Below are positions 27,020-36,557 of a stretch of 64,000 nt of DNA, piece by piece. The stretch comes from CAWATZ01 sp963784995 (GTDB taxonomy: Bacteria > Planctomycetota > Planctomycetia > Gemmatales > Gemmataceae). Location of the stretch: positions 682,001 to 746,000 of the forward strand of contig CAWATZ010000001.1 in NCBI GenBank assembly GCA_963784995.1, given 5' to 3'. The position numbers were made by a program, and so were the translations under genes. A model generated the notes under the pieces. The model was not told where the DNA came from. It made no database searches and saw only the letters and a list, made by a program, of their open reading frames with translations. Within the stretch, counting starts at the first letter, position 1. Each line of letters starts with the position of its first letter.

Positions 27020-27036
27020 AGCAAAGGCCGTGCCAA
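27020..27036 (-). promoter_or_regulatory. Sigma-54 -24/-12 promoter before the UpxY gene
   Basis: The minus strand reads TTGGCACGGCCTTTGCT, a full match to the sigma-54 consensus TTGGCACG-N4-TTGCW with the GG and GC exactly 10 nt apart. It predicts a start near 27009, about 46 nt before the UpxY ATG. Two perfect 16-bp palindromes lie about 190-230 bp upstream. Confidence 0.85.
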
Positions 27037-27226
27037 TGCCTGCTCACGTGGCTCTGCAACAATGGGTAACAGGGGCAAATGAGCAAGGCCTGCCGATGCC
27101 CAATCGGCGCAATCCCTTTGCCCAGAAAGAGAGACTTGACCTGGCAGTTGGGCTCTTTTTTCCTCTTCTTGTCGCTTTCTCCCCCTTCGAAGGAGAAGAA
27201 CGCTGGTGAAGTGACAGGTGACGATT

Positions 27227-27266
27227 GTCAAGAAACCTTGACGGATCTTCGTCAAGAAACCTTGAC
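27227..27266. promoter_or_regulatory. Two identical enhancer-like palindromes upstream of the UpxY promoter
   Basis: GTCAAGAAACCTTGAC occurs twice, at 27227-27242 and 27251-27266. Each copy has 6-bp inverted arms (GTCAAG/CTTGAC) and a 4-bp centre. The spacing is 24 bp. Position relative to the -24/-12 promoter suits binding by a sigma-54 activator, possibly of the PrsR kind known from exosortase loci. No such regulator gene is in the window. Confidence 0.8.
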
Positions 27267-27349
27267 GACTGCTCGTGTCTCTTCGACGCCTTCCGGACAC
27301 CGTGGTGGAAAGTGCCGGTCCCCCGCGATTGCTGCTCCTCAAGAGCGGC

Positions 27350-28129
27350 TCACTTCAAAAACCCGCTCCGCACCGCATACTCCGCGCTGACCTGGTCGTT
27401 CAGCGGATCATCCAGGGCCAGCAGCTCGCGCAGGTCGCGTGACAATCCCTGCTGCACCTCCGGCCGGAGCAGCCGTTTCTGGTATTGCTGCTGCGGCTTG
27501 TCGCGGCGACAGAAAAAGCCGTGGACCGCGGTTCGAGATTTGTCCGTCGCGTTGGCCGTGCCGCTGTGCCAGGCGTGGGCGTTGAGCACTGCCACACTCC
27601 CCGCCTTGCCGGTGATCAGCACCTCATCCGGATGCGGTGCGAGCGGGTCCGCGAGGGCTTGCTGCGGCAGCCGGCCCACGCGGTGCGATCCGGGGACAAC
27701 GCGCAGCGATCCATTGTCTGGAGTGTAATCGTCCAGCATCCAGATGGTGTTGCACACCCAGAAGCCCTGCTCATCGGGCAGGGCGCTCATGTCCGAGTGC
27801 AGCGGCTGTCGGCCGGCCCCTCCCGGGTTGACCGAGCGCGCGTTGAGGCTGCTCAGTTTGATCCGTGGTCCGAGAACGTGTCGGACCAGTTCCAGGATGC
27901 GAGGCAGGCTGATGATGCGCCGGAAGACCTCCCCCTTGTCCACCAGGTTGGCCAGCCTGCGACAGCCTGCTTCCGGCTTGAACTCCGACCCGGCCCGGTC
28001 GCCTTCCTCGGCAAAGAGCCGATCGACCGAGCGGCGCAGCTCATCGAGGAGTTCGGCACTCATGAATTCCTCGACGAGCAGAAAGCCGGCTTGATCCAGC
28101 TGGCGTTTGTCGCGATCGGTCAAACTCAT
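27350..28129 (-). CDS. PhyH-family Fe(II)/2-oxoglutarate dioxygenase
   Basis: A phytanoyl-CoA-dioxygenase-like protein of about 259 residues. The iron ligands are visible as HxD in PLHSDMSALP and the distal His in LNAHAWHSGTANAT; the 2-oxoglutarate Arg is likely in KSRTAVHGFF. It starts MSLTDRDKRQLDQAGFLLVEEF at 28129, overlapping the end of the hydrolase gene by 4 bp (ATGA). In planctomycetes such enzymes often occur in sugar or algal-glycan catabolic sets; the substrate here is unknown. The frame is intact. The region from 26964 to 27349, after its stop, holds the UpxY promoter and enhancers. Confidence 0.88.
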   Translation of the reverse strand: MSLTDRDKRQLDQAGFLLVEEFMSAELLDELRRSVDRLFAEEGDRAGSEFKPEAGCRRLANLVDKGEVFRRIISLPRILELVRHVLGPRIKLSSLNARSVNPGGAGRQPLHSDMSALPDEQGFWVCNTIWMLDDYTPDNGSLRVVPGSHRVGRLPQQALADPLAPHPDEVLITGKAGSVAVLNAHAWHSGTANATDKSRTAVHGFFCRRDKPQQQYQKRLLRPEVQQGLSRDLRELLALDDPLNDQVSAEYAVRSGFLK

Positions 28130-29889
28130 GGCGTCGCCTCCGGTTTGAGCCAGTGCGCAAACCACGCCAGCATCTCCGCCCGCATGCGTGGCGTGTAGCT
28201 GTGGCCGACCTCGGGATAGCGGATGCTCTTGAAGCGGTCGGCCGCGTCCAGGGCCATGTACACCCGACCAGCGCGGTCCTCGATGACCTTGATCCCATCC
28301 GCGGGCGAGCCGGCATCCAGCTCGCCGGTCAGTGCCAGGAACGGACGCGGAGCGATCAGCGCGATGACGCCCTCGGTGTCGAAGTGCCGCAGCAGACCGT
28401 TGACGAAGTAATAGACGCCGTGCTGCCGCAGCTGGCCGTGGGCGATCAGGTTCTGATAGCGCGTCAGGCAAGCGACGCCGACGCTGGCCGCGATGCGATC
28501 GTCCACCGCGGCCAGCCACCAGGCACGGGTGCTGCCCATGCTCATGCCGGTCGCCCCGATGCGCTTCTGGTCCACCTCGGGCCGGCTGCACAGATAATCG
28601 AGGGCAACCTGGTCATCGCGGACGAACATGCCCCAGAGGGTCCGGCCCAGCCAGAGATGGAGCTTATGCAGGCTCTCCTGTTCCGGCCGGCCTTGCTCGG
28701 CCATCCCGGATGGCCCCATGCCGACCCGATCACCGTGCCAGTAGGCGTCCGGCGACAGCACCACGTAGCCCGCTTTCACGAACGTCTCACCTAACGGCTC
28801 GGCTCCACCGTTGGAATTGGGAATCAGGATCTGCGTCTTGTCTGGAGTCGAGGAGTGAAGCCAGAGGATCGCCGGTGCCGGCTTCTGACGCTTCTCGGGG
28901 ACCAGCAACAAGGCGGTCACCTCGCCGTCCGCACCATTGTCGATGGCCACCTTCTCCACAGTGTAGCCGGGCCGCAGTTCCCGCGTGATGAGCCGCGCCT
29001 TGCAAGGAGAGGGCCGGGTCGGCAGATCGCCCAGCGACTCGACCACCTTGCGCAGCACCTCCGGTCGCTGCCGCTGCCATTGCTGGGCGGATTGCGGAAT
29101 GGGGAACTCCGGGGCCTTGATCTTGCGATAGCGTTCCGGCACCAGACGGTCTCGTTCGGTCTCGGCCTTGCGGTAATTGTCGGCCGCCTGCGCTCCGGCG
29201 GGCTGGGCCGCGAGCGGTTTGTAGTTGCGAATGATGAGCTGCCGCAGCACGCAGTCAGCTACCGCCTCGGCCAGGCGCTCGTTGCCGGCAGGAGTGTAAT
29301 GCGTGCCGTCATTGCCGAGCATCTTCTCGACCCCGCCCTGCTCGACAACCCAGTGCAGATCGTGGACCACTACGCCGGCATCGAGCATCACCTTGATCGC
29401 CGTGGCGTTGTAGCGGCGCACGTCAGCCTCGAAGCGATCGAAGGTTCCCTTGCGGTTCGCGTGCCGCTGATCGTGGATCGGTGTCGTGGTGGCAAATACC
29501 AGGCTGGCCGACGTGTTTTTTCGCAACTGGGCCACGATCTCCTTGAGGTTCTTCTCGAAGTCGGACATTTCGACCTGGAAGGTCTTGCCGTCCCTGGAGC
29601 GCTTCAGATCGTGCAGGCCGCAGTTGAAGTGAATCACGGCGGGCTTTTCCTTGATCGCCCACTCGGCAAGGCCCTTGAGGGTGTTGCTGCTGTCGCCGCC
29701 GTTGGGCTTGGGACTGACCACGATGGCCTTGCCCTCCAGCTTCTTCGCGACCAGGGGAGCATAGCCCAGCCGGATAGAATCGCCGAGCAAGACCACCCGG
29801 GGCAGATCCGCTTTGGGCTCGGCCGCGGGCTGGCTCCACCCCTGCAAGGGGAATAGCAGACAGAGAATAACGGCAACAGGGACTCGCAT
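28126..29889 (-). CDS. Two-domain secreted hydrolase: SGNH esterase plus alpha/beta hydrolase
   Basis: A signal peptide (MRVPVAVILCLLFPLQGWSQ) is followed by an SGNH/GDSL domain: block I VVLLGDSIRLGY, block III HFNCGLHDLK, and block V GNDGTHYTPAG with the catalytic Asp and His. From about residue 260 a second domain of the acetyl-xylan-esterase/dienelactone-hydrolase kind begins; it has WLHSSTPDK, the nucleophile elbow ATGMSMGSTRAWW and the catalytic His in PEVGHSYTP. About 587 residues in total. It is probably a periplasmic enzyme that removes acyl groups from polysaccharides. ATG at 29889 has a GAGGAG site; the frame is open to 29931. It is coupled by a 4-bp overlap to the PhyH gene. Confidence 0.87.
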   Translation of the reverse strand: MRVPVAVILCLLFPLQGWSQPAAEPKADLPRVVLLGDSIRLGYAPLVAKKLEGKAIVVSPKPNGGDSSNTLKGLAEWAIKEKPAVIHFNCGLHDLKRSRDGKTFQVEMSDFEKNLKEIVAQLRKNTSASLVFATTTPIHDQRHANRKGTFDRFEADVRRYNATAIKVMLDAGVVVHDLHWVVEQGGVEKMLGNDGTHYTPAGNERLAEAVADCVLRQLIIRNYKPLAAQPAGAQAADNYRKAETERDRLVPERYRKIKAPEFPIPQSAQQWQRQRPEVLRKVVESLGDLPTRPSPCKARLITRELRPGYTVEKVAIDNGADGEVTALLLVPEKRQKPAPAILWLHSSTPDKTQILIPNSNGGAEPLGETFVKAGYVVLSPDAYWHGDRVGMGPSGMAEQGRPEQESLHKLHLWLGRTLWGMFVRDDQVALDYLCSRPEVDQKRIGATGMSMGSTRAWWLAAVDDRIAASVGVACLTRYQNLIAHGQLRQHGVYYFVNGLLRHFDTEGVIALIAPRPFLALTGELDAGSPADGIKVIEDRAGRVYMALDAADRFKSIRYPEVGHSYTPRMRAEMLAWFAHWLKPEATP

Positions 29890-29931
29890 GGTAGATCTCC
29901 TCGGAGGTTTCAATTCGTCCAATGTCTCCAA

Positions 29932-30345
29932 TCATACGGATCCATCGCCTGACTGATCGGCTGCAACGTCCGGATCGACCCGGCTGCCACGAGACGGCCA
30001 ACAACCGAGGACCACGAGGCACACTCCCGTCACCACCAACGCCGCCGCAATCACCAGGAGGGGTGGCACAAAGAGGCCGATGATGCCGGCCGGGACCGCG
30101 GCGAACAACGCCGCTCCGCCCAGGGACACCCAGAAGAGCTTGCGCGACGTTGGCGCTTCCCGATGCTCTAACCGGCGGGCAAGCCAGATGCCTCCCGTGA
30201 CGATGGCGAGCGACAGAAACACGCCGGCGATGACCGCACTCCCGCCCATCAGGGGGACAAGCGGTCCAGGACCGACGTCACCCAGGAGCGGCCAGTGGCC
30301 GGCCGCTTGCAGCACCCACGTCACCGTGTTCGACTCGAAGCGCAT
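29932..30345 (-). CDS. Small membrane protein of unknown function
   Basis: A protein of about 137 residues with three hydrophobic segments: GGSAVIAGVFLSLAIVTGGI, LFWVSLGGAALFAAVPAGII and LLVIAAALVVTGVCLVVLGC. I do not recognise a family. ATG at 30345 has an AAAGGA ribosome site; the frame is open to 30372. It lies between the zinc-ribbon protein gene and the two-domain hydrolase gene, all in the same direction. The acidic C-terminal tail probably lies in the cytoplasm or periplasm; this cannot be told. Confidence 0.65.
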   Translation of the reverse strand: MRFESNTVTWVLQAAGHWPLLGDVGPGPLVPLMGGSAVIAGVFLSLAIVTGGIWLARRLEHREAPTSRKLFWVSLGGAALFAAVPAGIIGLFVPPLLVIAAALVVTGVCLVVLGCWPSRGSRVDPDVAADQSGDGSV

Positions 30346-30372
30346 TGGACAACATCCTTTCCGCCTCTCCAC

Positions 30373-30915
30373 TTACCGCAAGGCAATCTGGCAATCCGGA
30401 CAGCGAGCATCGTCGGGCTTGATCGCCGCTCCGCATGCCGGGCACTTCCCGGACTGAATCGCTGTTTCTGACTTCGCTCCTGACAACTGCTCACGCAGCC
30501 GAGCGTTCTCCTCCCGCAGTCGCCGCAGCTCGTCGTGTTCGTCCACTTCCCTGGGAATCTGCCGGATCACTGGATTGCGCGGCGCGTTGCCGGGCGACAG
30601 CGAATCGTACCATTTGGATTTGGAGTGCGTGATCCGGTCCTCCGTCCAGTACACGCCCGTCCACAGAGACGTCTTGCAGGTGGCGAAGTGCTGGTTGCCG
30701 GCCTGGTCGTAGTACACCACCTCGTAGATCCGCTCCTCCTTCTCCCCGAACCAGCCTCTGCCGAAGGGCGCCCAGCTGATGCTGATGATCCGGCCGCCCC
30801 GCTCGTGGACGTAGTCCTTGATCCGGTCCTTGTCCAGCCCCATCGTGAACGCCCAGATGCCAAACCCCACGAGAAGGGCCACGACGAAGAAGAAAGCGAT
30901 TCCAACACCTTCCAT
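30373..30915 (-). CDS. Membrane-anchored zinc-ribbon protein of unknown function
   Basis: About 180 residues: an N-terminal membrane segment (IAFFFVVALLVGFGIWAFT), a soluble domain of about 100 residues with RIYEVVYYDQAGNQHFATCK, a short coiled coil (DELRRLREENARLREQL) and a C-terminal zinc ribbon with CPACGAAI and CPDCQIAL. The start MEGVGIAFFF is at 30915. Zinc-ribbon-tailed membrane proteins are common in planctomycetes without known function. It follows the kinase gene by 40 bp and may be co-transcribed with it and with the next small membrane protein gene. Confidence 0.7.
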   Translation of the reverse strand: MEGVGIAFFFVVALLVGFGIWAFTMGLDKDRIKDYVHERGGRIISISWAPFGRGWFGEKEERIYEVVYYDQAGNQHFATCKTSLWTGVYWTEDRITHSKSKWYDSLSPGNAPRNPVIRQIPREVDEHDELRRLREENARLREQLSGAKSETAIQSGKCPACGAAIKPDDARCPDCQIALR

Positions 30916-30955
30916 TGCAGTGTGCCTCTTGGAGAGTTTGCGATGCCCAACCCGG

Positions 30956-33900
30956 TTACTTCTCCCGGCCGGGTGCAGCGTCTTGGATCAGGGCGGTGGC
31001 CTCGCGCCGCAGGATCTGCCGCTGCAAGCGGGTCTGGATCGGCTGGCTGGGGTCGAAGGGCAACGCCAACCAGGATGTCCCCGCCAGCAGAGGCACCGGC
31101 GCAGATGGCGAGCCGAGAAGCGTTGTCAGGTTCGTCGCCCTGGCATACGGGGCGATCCGGACGTCCGGCTCTTCAGGAACGAGTTTGAGTTCCTCCAGCG
31201 CCTCCCTGGTGCGCCCCAACTGCTGGTGGGTCATTGCCAGGAACAGTCGTACTTCCGGGGAGCGGTTCTCTTTGGGAACCGCCTCCAGTCGCAGCAACGC
31301 CTTGTCGTACGCCGCGGCGCGATGATCAGACCGCCCCGGGCGTACACGCGGTGTTATCGTCCCGGTTGTCCGGCGGAACCTTTTTGTCTCCCAGGCCGAC
31401 CACGATCTTCATGTCGGTCACAGCATTGGGCCCCAGGGCGCAGATCCACGCCACGGCCGAGCTTTCGCCGGGGTTCCAGGAGGAGCGGAGGCGCAGCGGT
31501 GAAGCGAGCATGCGGGCGCAGACGGAGCGGTAGGCTTCCACCTTCCCCTGGGCGAGCAAGAGCAGCGCCTGGGACCGCCAGGCCGCGAGCCAGGTCGAAT
31601 GCAACTCGACCGCCCGGGCAAAGTCGGCAACGGCACGATCGTACTGACCATACTGTGTCAGGACCTCGCCGCGGTCGTGCCAGAACCAGGACTCCGCCGG
31701 GTCCAGTTCGATGGCCTTGTCGTAGAACGTCATGGCGTCGTCGCAGTGCCCGAGCCTGGCGTTGACCCAGGCCCGCCGGGCCCAGGACTGCGCCTGTTCC
31801 GGTTGCAGCCGGACAGCCGCCGCGAAGTCGTGGTCGGCCTCGGACCACCGCTTCAGGCGCAGGTAGGCCCAACCACGGCGATCCCGCAAGAGCCAGTCGT
31901 CCGCGCCGCCCTCCGCGATCAGCTGGTCGAACAGGGGCACGGCCTGCTGCCAGCGCCCCTCTGTGAGGCAAGCGACCGCGGCCCGGCGGAGTGCTTCCCG
32001 GCGGCGGCAGGCTTCGGTCTGGGGACTCAGGTCGCGGCCGTCCCAGACCCGGACCTCTCCCCGGCCGCCTCGGCCGGCGTGGAAACCCCAGCCGGCGGAA
32101 AAAAGACGCTTGCCATCCGCAGTGAAGGTCAGCGCTTCGACAGGAACGCCCGGACCGCTCTCCAAAGTCAGCAACAGCAGACCCGTCACCGGATCCCACA
32201 GACGAATCCAGCCGGGCATCTTGCCCCCGCTGGAGAGGGGTTCCCCTCCGGCAAGAAGGCGTCGCCCGTCGGGAGTGAACGCCACGCACTTCGGCAGGGC
32301 GCCGCCGCAGTCGAACCGGGCCGTCGCCGCGCCGTCTTCGCTGTTCCAGAGCCGGACCGTACTGTCATCGCCCGCCGTGGCGATCTGCTTGTCGTCCGGG
32401 CTGAAGGCGACGCCGCGGACAAGGTCCTCATGTACCTTCAGGGAGAGGAGCCGCTCCCCCGTGTCGAGGTCCCAGACCATCAGCTCTCCTGGACGATGCA
32501 GCGATGCGCCCGCATCATCGACTTCGCCTCCGACCGTCGCCAGTCGCTTGCCGTCCGTGCTGAAGGCGATGGCCGTGGTCGCTCCCGGGTGGCCCGCGAT
32601 GGTCCGGAACTTGTTACCCGAGGCCACGTCCCAGAGGACGACCGCGTCGGGCTGGCCCTTGATCTCGACAAGCAGGGCCAGCAGGTTCCCCTCGGGTGAA
32701 AGCGCCAGGCGCCGGATCGGTCCCTGTTGCCTGGGGATGGCCAGGAGCAGCCGATAAGACTCCGCGTCCCAAACGTTCGCGGTCCAATCCGCAAATCCCC
32801 CCGAGGCGAGCCGGCGACCATCCCGGGAGATGGCCAGCGCTTCGACCAGGTCCGAGTGGCCGCGCAAGGGCCGCAGGTCCACTCCGGTATCGACCTCGTG
32901 AACGCTGACGCCCGTGTCATGGCGGTAGCCGTAGAGCCGCCGTTCGTCGTGGCTGAGTGGGACGAAGGGGGCCGGCATCGGTCGCCCCTCCTGGCTGACA
33001 ACGGCCACGGAGGCGAGATCGCGCGTCAGGTCCAGCACGCGCAACGGATAACCCACGGGGGAGCCGACCGAAATCAGCCGCTGACCGTCCGGCGTGAAGC
33101 TCAAGGCCTGGGGCCCTCTCTCGGTCCCCGCGGCGAGGGTCTGCACGACTCGGCTGGTTCGGATGTCCCAGATCTTGATCTGGTTGTCGCGATAGCCGCT
33201 CGCCAGGCGCTTCCCGTCCGGGCTGAAGGCCAACGCCAGGGCCGTGTCTGTATGAGGGAACACACCGAGTCGCTGGCCGGTGGCGCTCCAGAGGTGGACC
33301 AGGCCGTCGCCGTCGCTGGCCGCCAGAGTTTGGCCATCGGGGCTGAAGGTCAGGGTCCCCAGGGAGTTCTGTCCCTCGGCCAGGGTCACTTTGGCGGGGG
33401 ACGCACCGTTCAGGTCCAGGAGGCGCGCTCCGAAGCGTTGATCGTAACTGCCGGCCGCGACGAGCAACGACTGGCTGTCGGGGCTGAAGGCCAGGCGGAT
33501 GCTGCCGTGCTTCTCGAAGCTCCGGGTCCCTCGGTCCTTGCCGTCGAGGTCCCACACGTTGAGGAAACCGTCCGCCTCGCCGAAGACGCCGGAGGTTTTG
33601 CGGTTGCCTCCCGCGGCGACGGTTTGCCCATCGGGGCTGAACGCCAGAAGGGTCACGCTCCAGTTCACTTCCCGCCGGCGAAAGCGCAGTCGGCCCTCGA
33701 CGTCCCAGAGGAGGACTTCACTCCAAACTTCCCCCTGGTAGCTCCGGTCATACGGGTCCCAGACCCTGTTGCCGCCAGTCACGGCCACGTGCCGGCCATC
33801 CGGACTGAACCGCGCCGCGCGGAGCCAGTCGGGGAGGTCGCCAGGCGTGAACAGCTCCCGGCCGGTCGCCGTGTCCCACACCTTGAGTTCGCGAAGCCGG

Positions 33901-35494
33901 AAGAATCCCCCTCCCTCCGCCAGGGACAGCAGCCGGCGCCCGTCCGGGGAGAACTCCAGGTGGACGATCCGGCCCCGGTGGCCGGACAGCACGCGCCGTC
34001 GCTGGCCCGTCAAGCCTGCTTCGAGAAAGATGACGTTGTTCGCACCACCATAATCCACCCGCGCTTGCAGGTGCAGATCGGTGCTGATGGCCACGGCGCC
34101 TTCTTCGATCGACAGCAACTCCGGCCGGCAGGTGCGACGCAAATAGTCGTACTCAAAACCGCGGAAGTCATCGTCTTCGGGCTTGACAGGGGCAAGCTCC
34201 TCCAGAATCTTCGCGGCCTCCGTAAGGTTGCCGGCCCGGGAGGTGGCGGCGGCCGTCTGGAAGCGGGCGGCGTAGAGCTTCCGTCGCGCGTCGTATTCCG
34301 CGGCGCTGGCTGCCTTGGTCCTCTCGTTGGCTCTGTCGGTTTCCTGGGTGGCAAATGTTGCTTTGGTGTTGGCCTTCACCGCGTAGTACCAGGCGACTCC
34401 GGTCCCAACCAGCAGCGTCATTACCAGCGCCGCCGCCAGCGTCGTCAGGCCCCGATTGCGCTGGCAGGTGCGCCAGGCACGCTCCGGCCAGGAGACCGGC
34501 CGGGCCCGGATCGGCCGATTCTCCTGAAACCGCGCCAGGTCTTCAGCCAATTCCTCGGCACTGACATAGCGCTGAGCCGGCTCCTTGCGCAGACATTTGA
34601 GACAAATCGTTTCCAGGTCGCGCGGCGTTCCTGGCTGAAGCTGCGCGGGGAAACCGGCTCCGTCGAGCGCACTTGTTCCAGCGTCTCCAGCGTGGTCGGC
34701 GCGCGGAAGGGCGGCCGGCCTGTCAGCAGCTCGTACAGGATGGCCCCCAGCGCATAGATGTCCGCCGCGGGACCGACGGACCGGGCTTCGCCCAGGGCCT
34801 GCTCGGGAGCCATGTACGACGGCGTGCCCATGATGATACCCGCCTGAGTCTGCCCGGCGGCCTCGTCAAGTTGCTTGGCCAGGCCGAAGTCGCTGACCTT
34901 GGGGGTATCATCGGCGGTCAGCAGCACGTTGGCCGGCTTCAGGTCGCGATGCACGATCCCCTGGGCATGGGCAAAGTGCATGGCCCGCGCCAGCAGCAGC
35001 GTCAGGCGAGCGGCCTCCCCCGGAGGCAAGGGCAGGCCGTTGACCCGGGCCGCCAGCGTTCCGCCCTCGACGAACTCGAGCACGAGGTAGGGGTGCGGCG
35101 CATCGTCGGCGACGTGGTGAATCTGAACGATGTTGGGATGCCTCAGCCGAGCGACGGCACGGGCTTCGATGAGGAAACGCGACAGGAGCATGGCTTCGTC
35201 ATCACGCCGGCGGATCATCTTGAGAGCCACGAGCCGATTCAGGGTGGTCTGCCGGGCCTTGTAGACCACACCCATGCCGCCGCGTCCCAGCACCGAAAGG
35301 AGCTGGAACCCGGGCAGGGATGGGAAGCTCGGGCCCGGTGTGTCGGCAGACTCCTGCGTCGCCGTGCTGCCGGGCTGGTGGGGGCCGGTGAGGTCCGGGT
35401 CGTTAGCGGTCTCCGGCGCCGGCGTCCTCAGCTGGGTCAGCTGGGCGCCGGTTGCCGCGATCTCCGACGATGAGGACGGATGTTCTGGGCTCAC
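30956..35494 (-). CDS. Ser/Thr protein kinase with WD40 and TPR domains, two frameshifts
   Basis: A very large sensor kinase of about 1,510 residues. After about 60 residues comes the kinase: VLGRGGMGVVYKARQ, VALKMI, HRDLKPANVLL, DFGLAKQ and MGTPSYMAPEQ, all catalytic residues present. A membrane segment (TTLAAALVMTLLVGTGVAWYY) follows, then about 14 WD40 repeats (LAFSPDGQTVA, VWDLDTG types) and C-terminal TPRs. Two shifts: near 34645, where one base restores QLQPGTPRDLETICLKC, and near 31330, before YDKALLRLEAVPKENR. The start is GTG at 35494 with an AAAGGA site. The kinase lies in the cytoplasm; the propellers are outside the membrane and may sense or bind a ligand (inference). No sigma factor gene is adjacent. 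Confidence 0.85.
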
Positions 35495-35727
35495 GGGGCG
35501 TTCCTTTCCAGCGAATCGAAGTGTTCCAAATCTTCCTTCATGCAATTCCACCCAATCCGAAGCACGTCCCCGGGTGAGAGCCGAGGACGCCACCATGCCA
35601 ACGGAGCTTTCGCCTGGCAATGTTGTCAGGAAGCGTCCGTGCGTGTCCAGGCTTGCCCCGTGAGTGTCCGTTAGACCGACATTGCCAACGTGCCGCATCT
35701 CACGGCGTCCCCCACTGTCCCCGACTG

Positions 35728-36304
35728 TCACAATCCGATCCGGCTTCCAATGGGCTTGTTCGTGGTCCCAAGGATCTTGCCACACGACATCGCGCCCAGC
35801 TCAAACGTGGTGTCCACCACAAGCCATCGTCCAGCTTGACCCCTTTCAACGCCACTGCCACCACTGCCCCCTTGTCATACTTGACGTCAAGGGGCGTGAC
35901 CACCTGAGCGCGCTGGCGTCCGCACCTGTGTCCGCGATGACTTTATCCAGGTTCACTCCGGGTGAGCCGCTCACCGGACGGAACTCAAGCGTGAGGATCG
36001 GTAACGGTTCGCCAGGGTAGGCCGCATCGTAAGGAAAGCTGACACGGCGCATCCGCGTCGGCTCGTCTTCGTGCCCGACGCAAGTGACAAAGGGGTTCCG
36101 TCCCGTCGCCTCGGCCGCGTGGAAGACCGCAACCGGGCTGGTGCCCGATGCCATCACGGCACCATCGGCAAAGCCGATCCACTGGCCCTTGTATTGCGGG
36201 AGGAGCTGGTCGCGGACAGCCCAGTACGCTGCCTCATTCTTGCGCCAGTCGGGGTGGATCTGCTTGGCAATTTCGGGAGGCAGACCATCAGCCAGGCTTT
36301 TCAT
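35728..36304 (-). CDS. Retropepsin-like aspartic protease, two frameshifts
   Basis: The N-terminal part has YKGQWIGFADGAVMASG, like a DUF5678 domain. It leads to the retropepsin strand LPILTLEFRPVSG and the catalytic loop VIADTGADASAL. Past 35905 the family sequence continues in another frame (VVTPLDVKYDKGAVVAVALK) and past about 35825 in a third (VDTTFELGAMSCGKILG), ending at 35728. Such clan AA single-domain proteases dimerise to form the active site. Whether the gene is truly broken or miscalled cannot be told. It starts at 36304, divergent from the cytochrome gene with 253 bp between; that gap holds both promoters, which I could not locate. Confidence 0.6.
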
Positions 36305-36557
36305 CGGTCACCTCAGTTGCTTCGTGGGCGTCAGCAGGCATTTTACCCTTGGCAATGGTCCTGGTCGAGCCCCGTGGTCGTTGACCAGCCTCACGCTGGC
36401 GTTTTGACATTGCGGCACCCCACCACTACGCTCGTCAGCCTGCCAGATGGAGCAAATCGGAAACCATCTCCAGGAAATGGTTGCATTCTCGGAATTTCTC
36501 GCCATGATAGGAGACATCCGCTGGTATCGCCGCACTCTCTCCTCCCGGAGACCCACC

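Noticed and set aside
32727..34757. Long plus-strand open frame opposite the WD40 region of the kinase
   Set aside because: Antisense shadow of WD40 repeats; composition and repeats follow the real gene.
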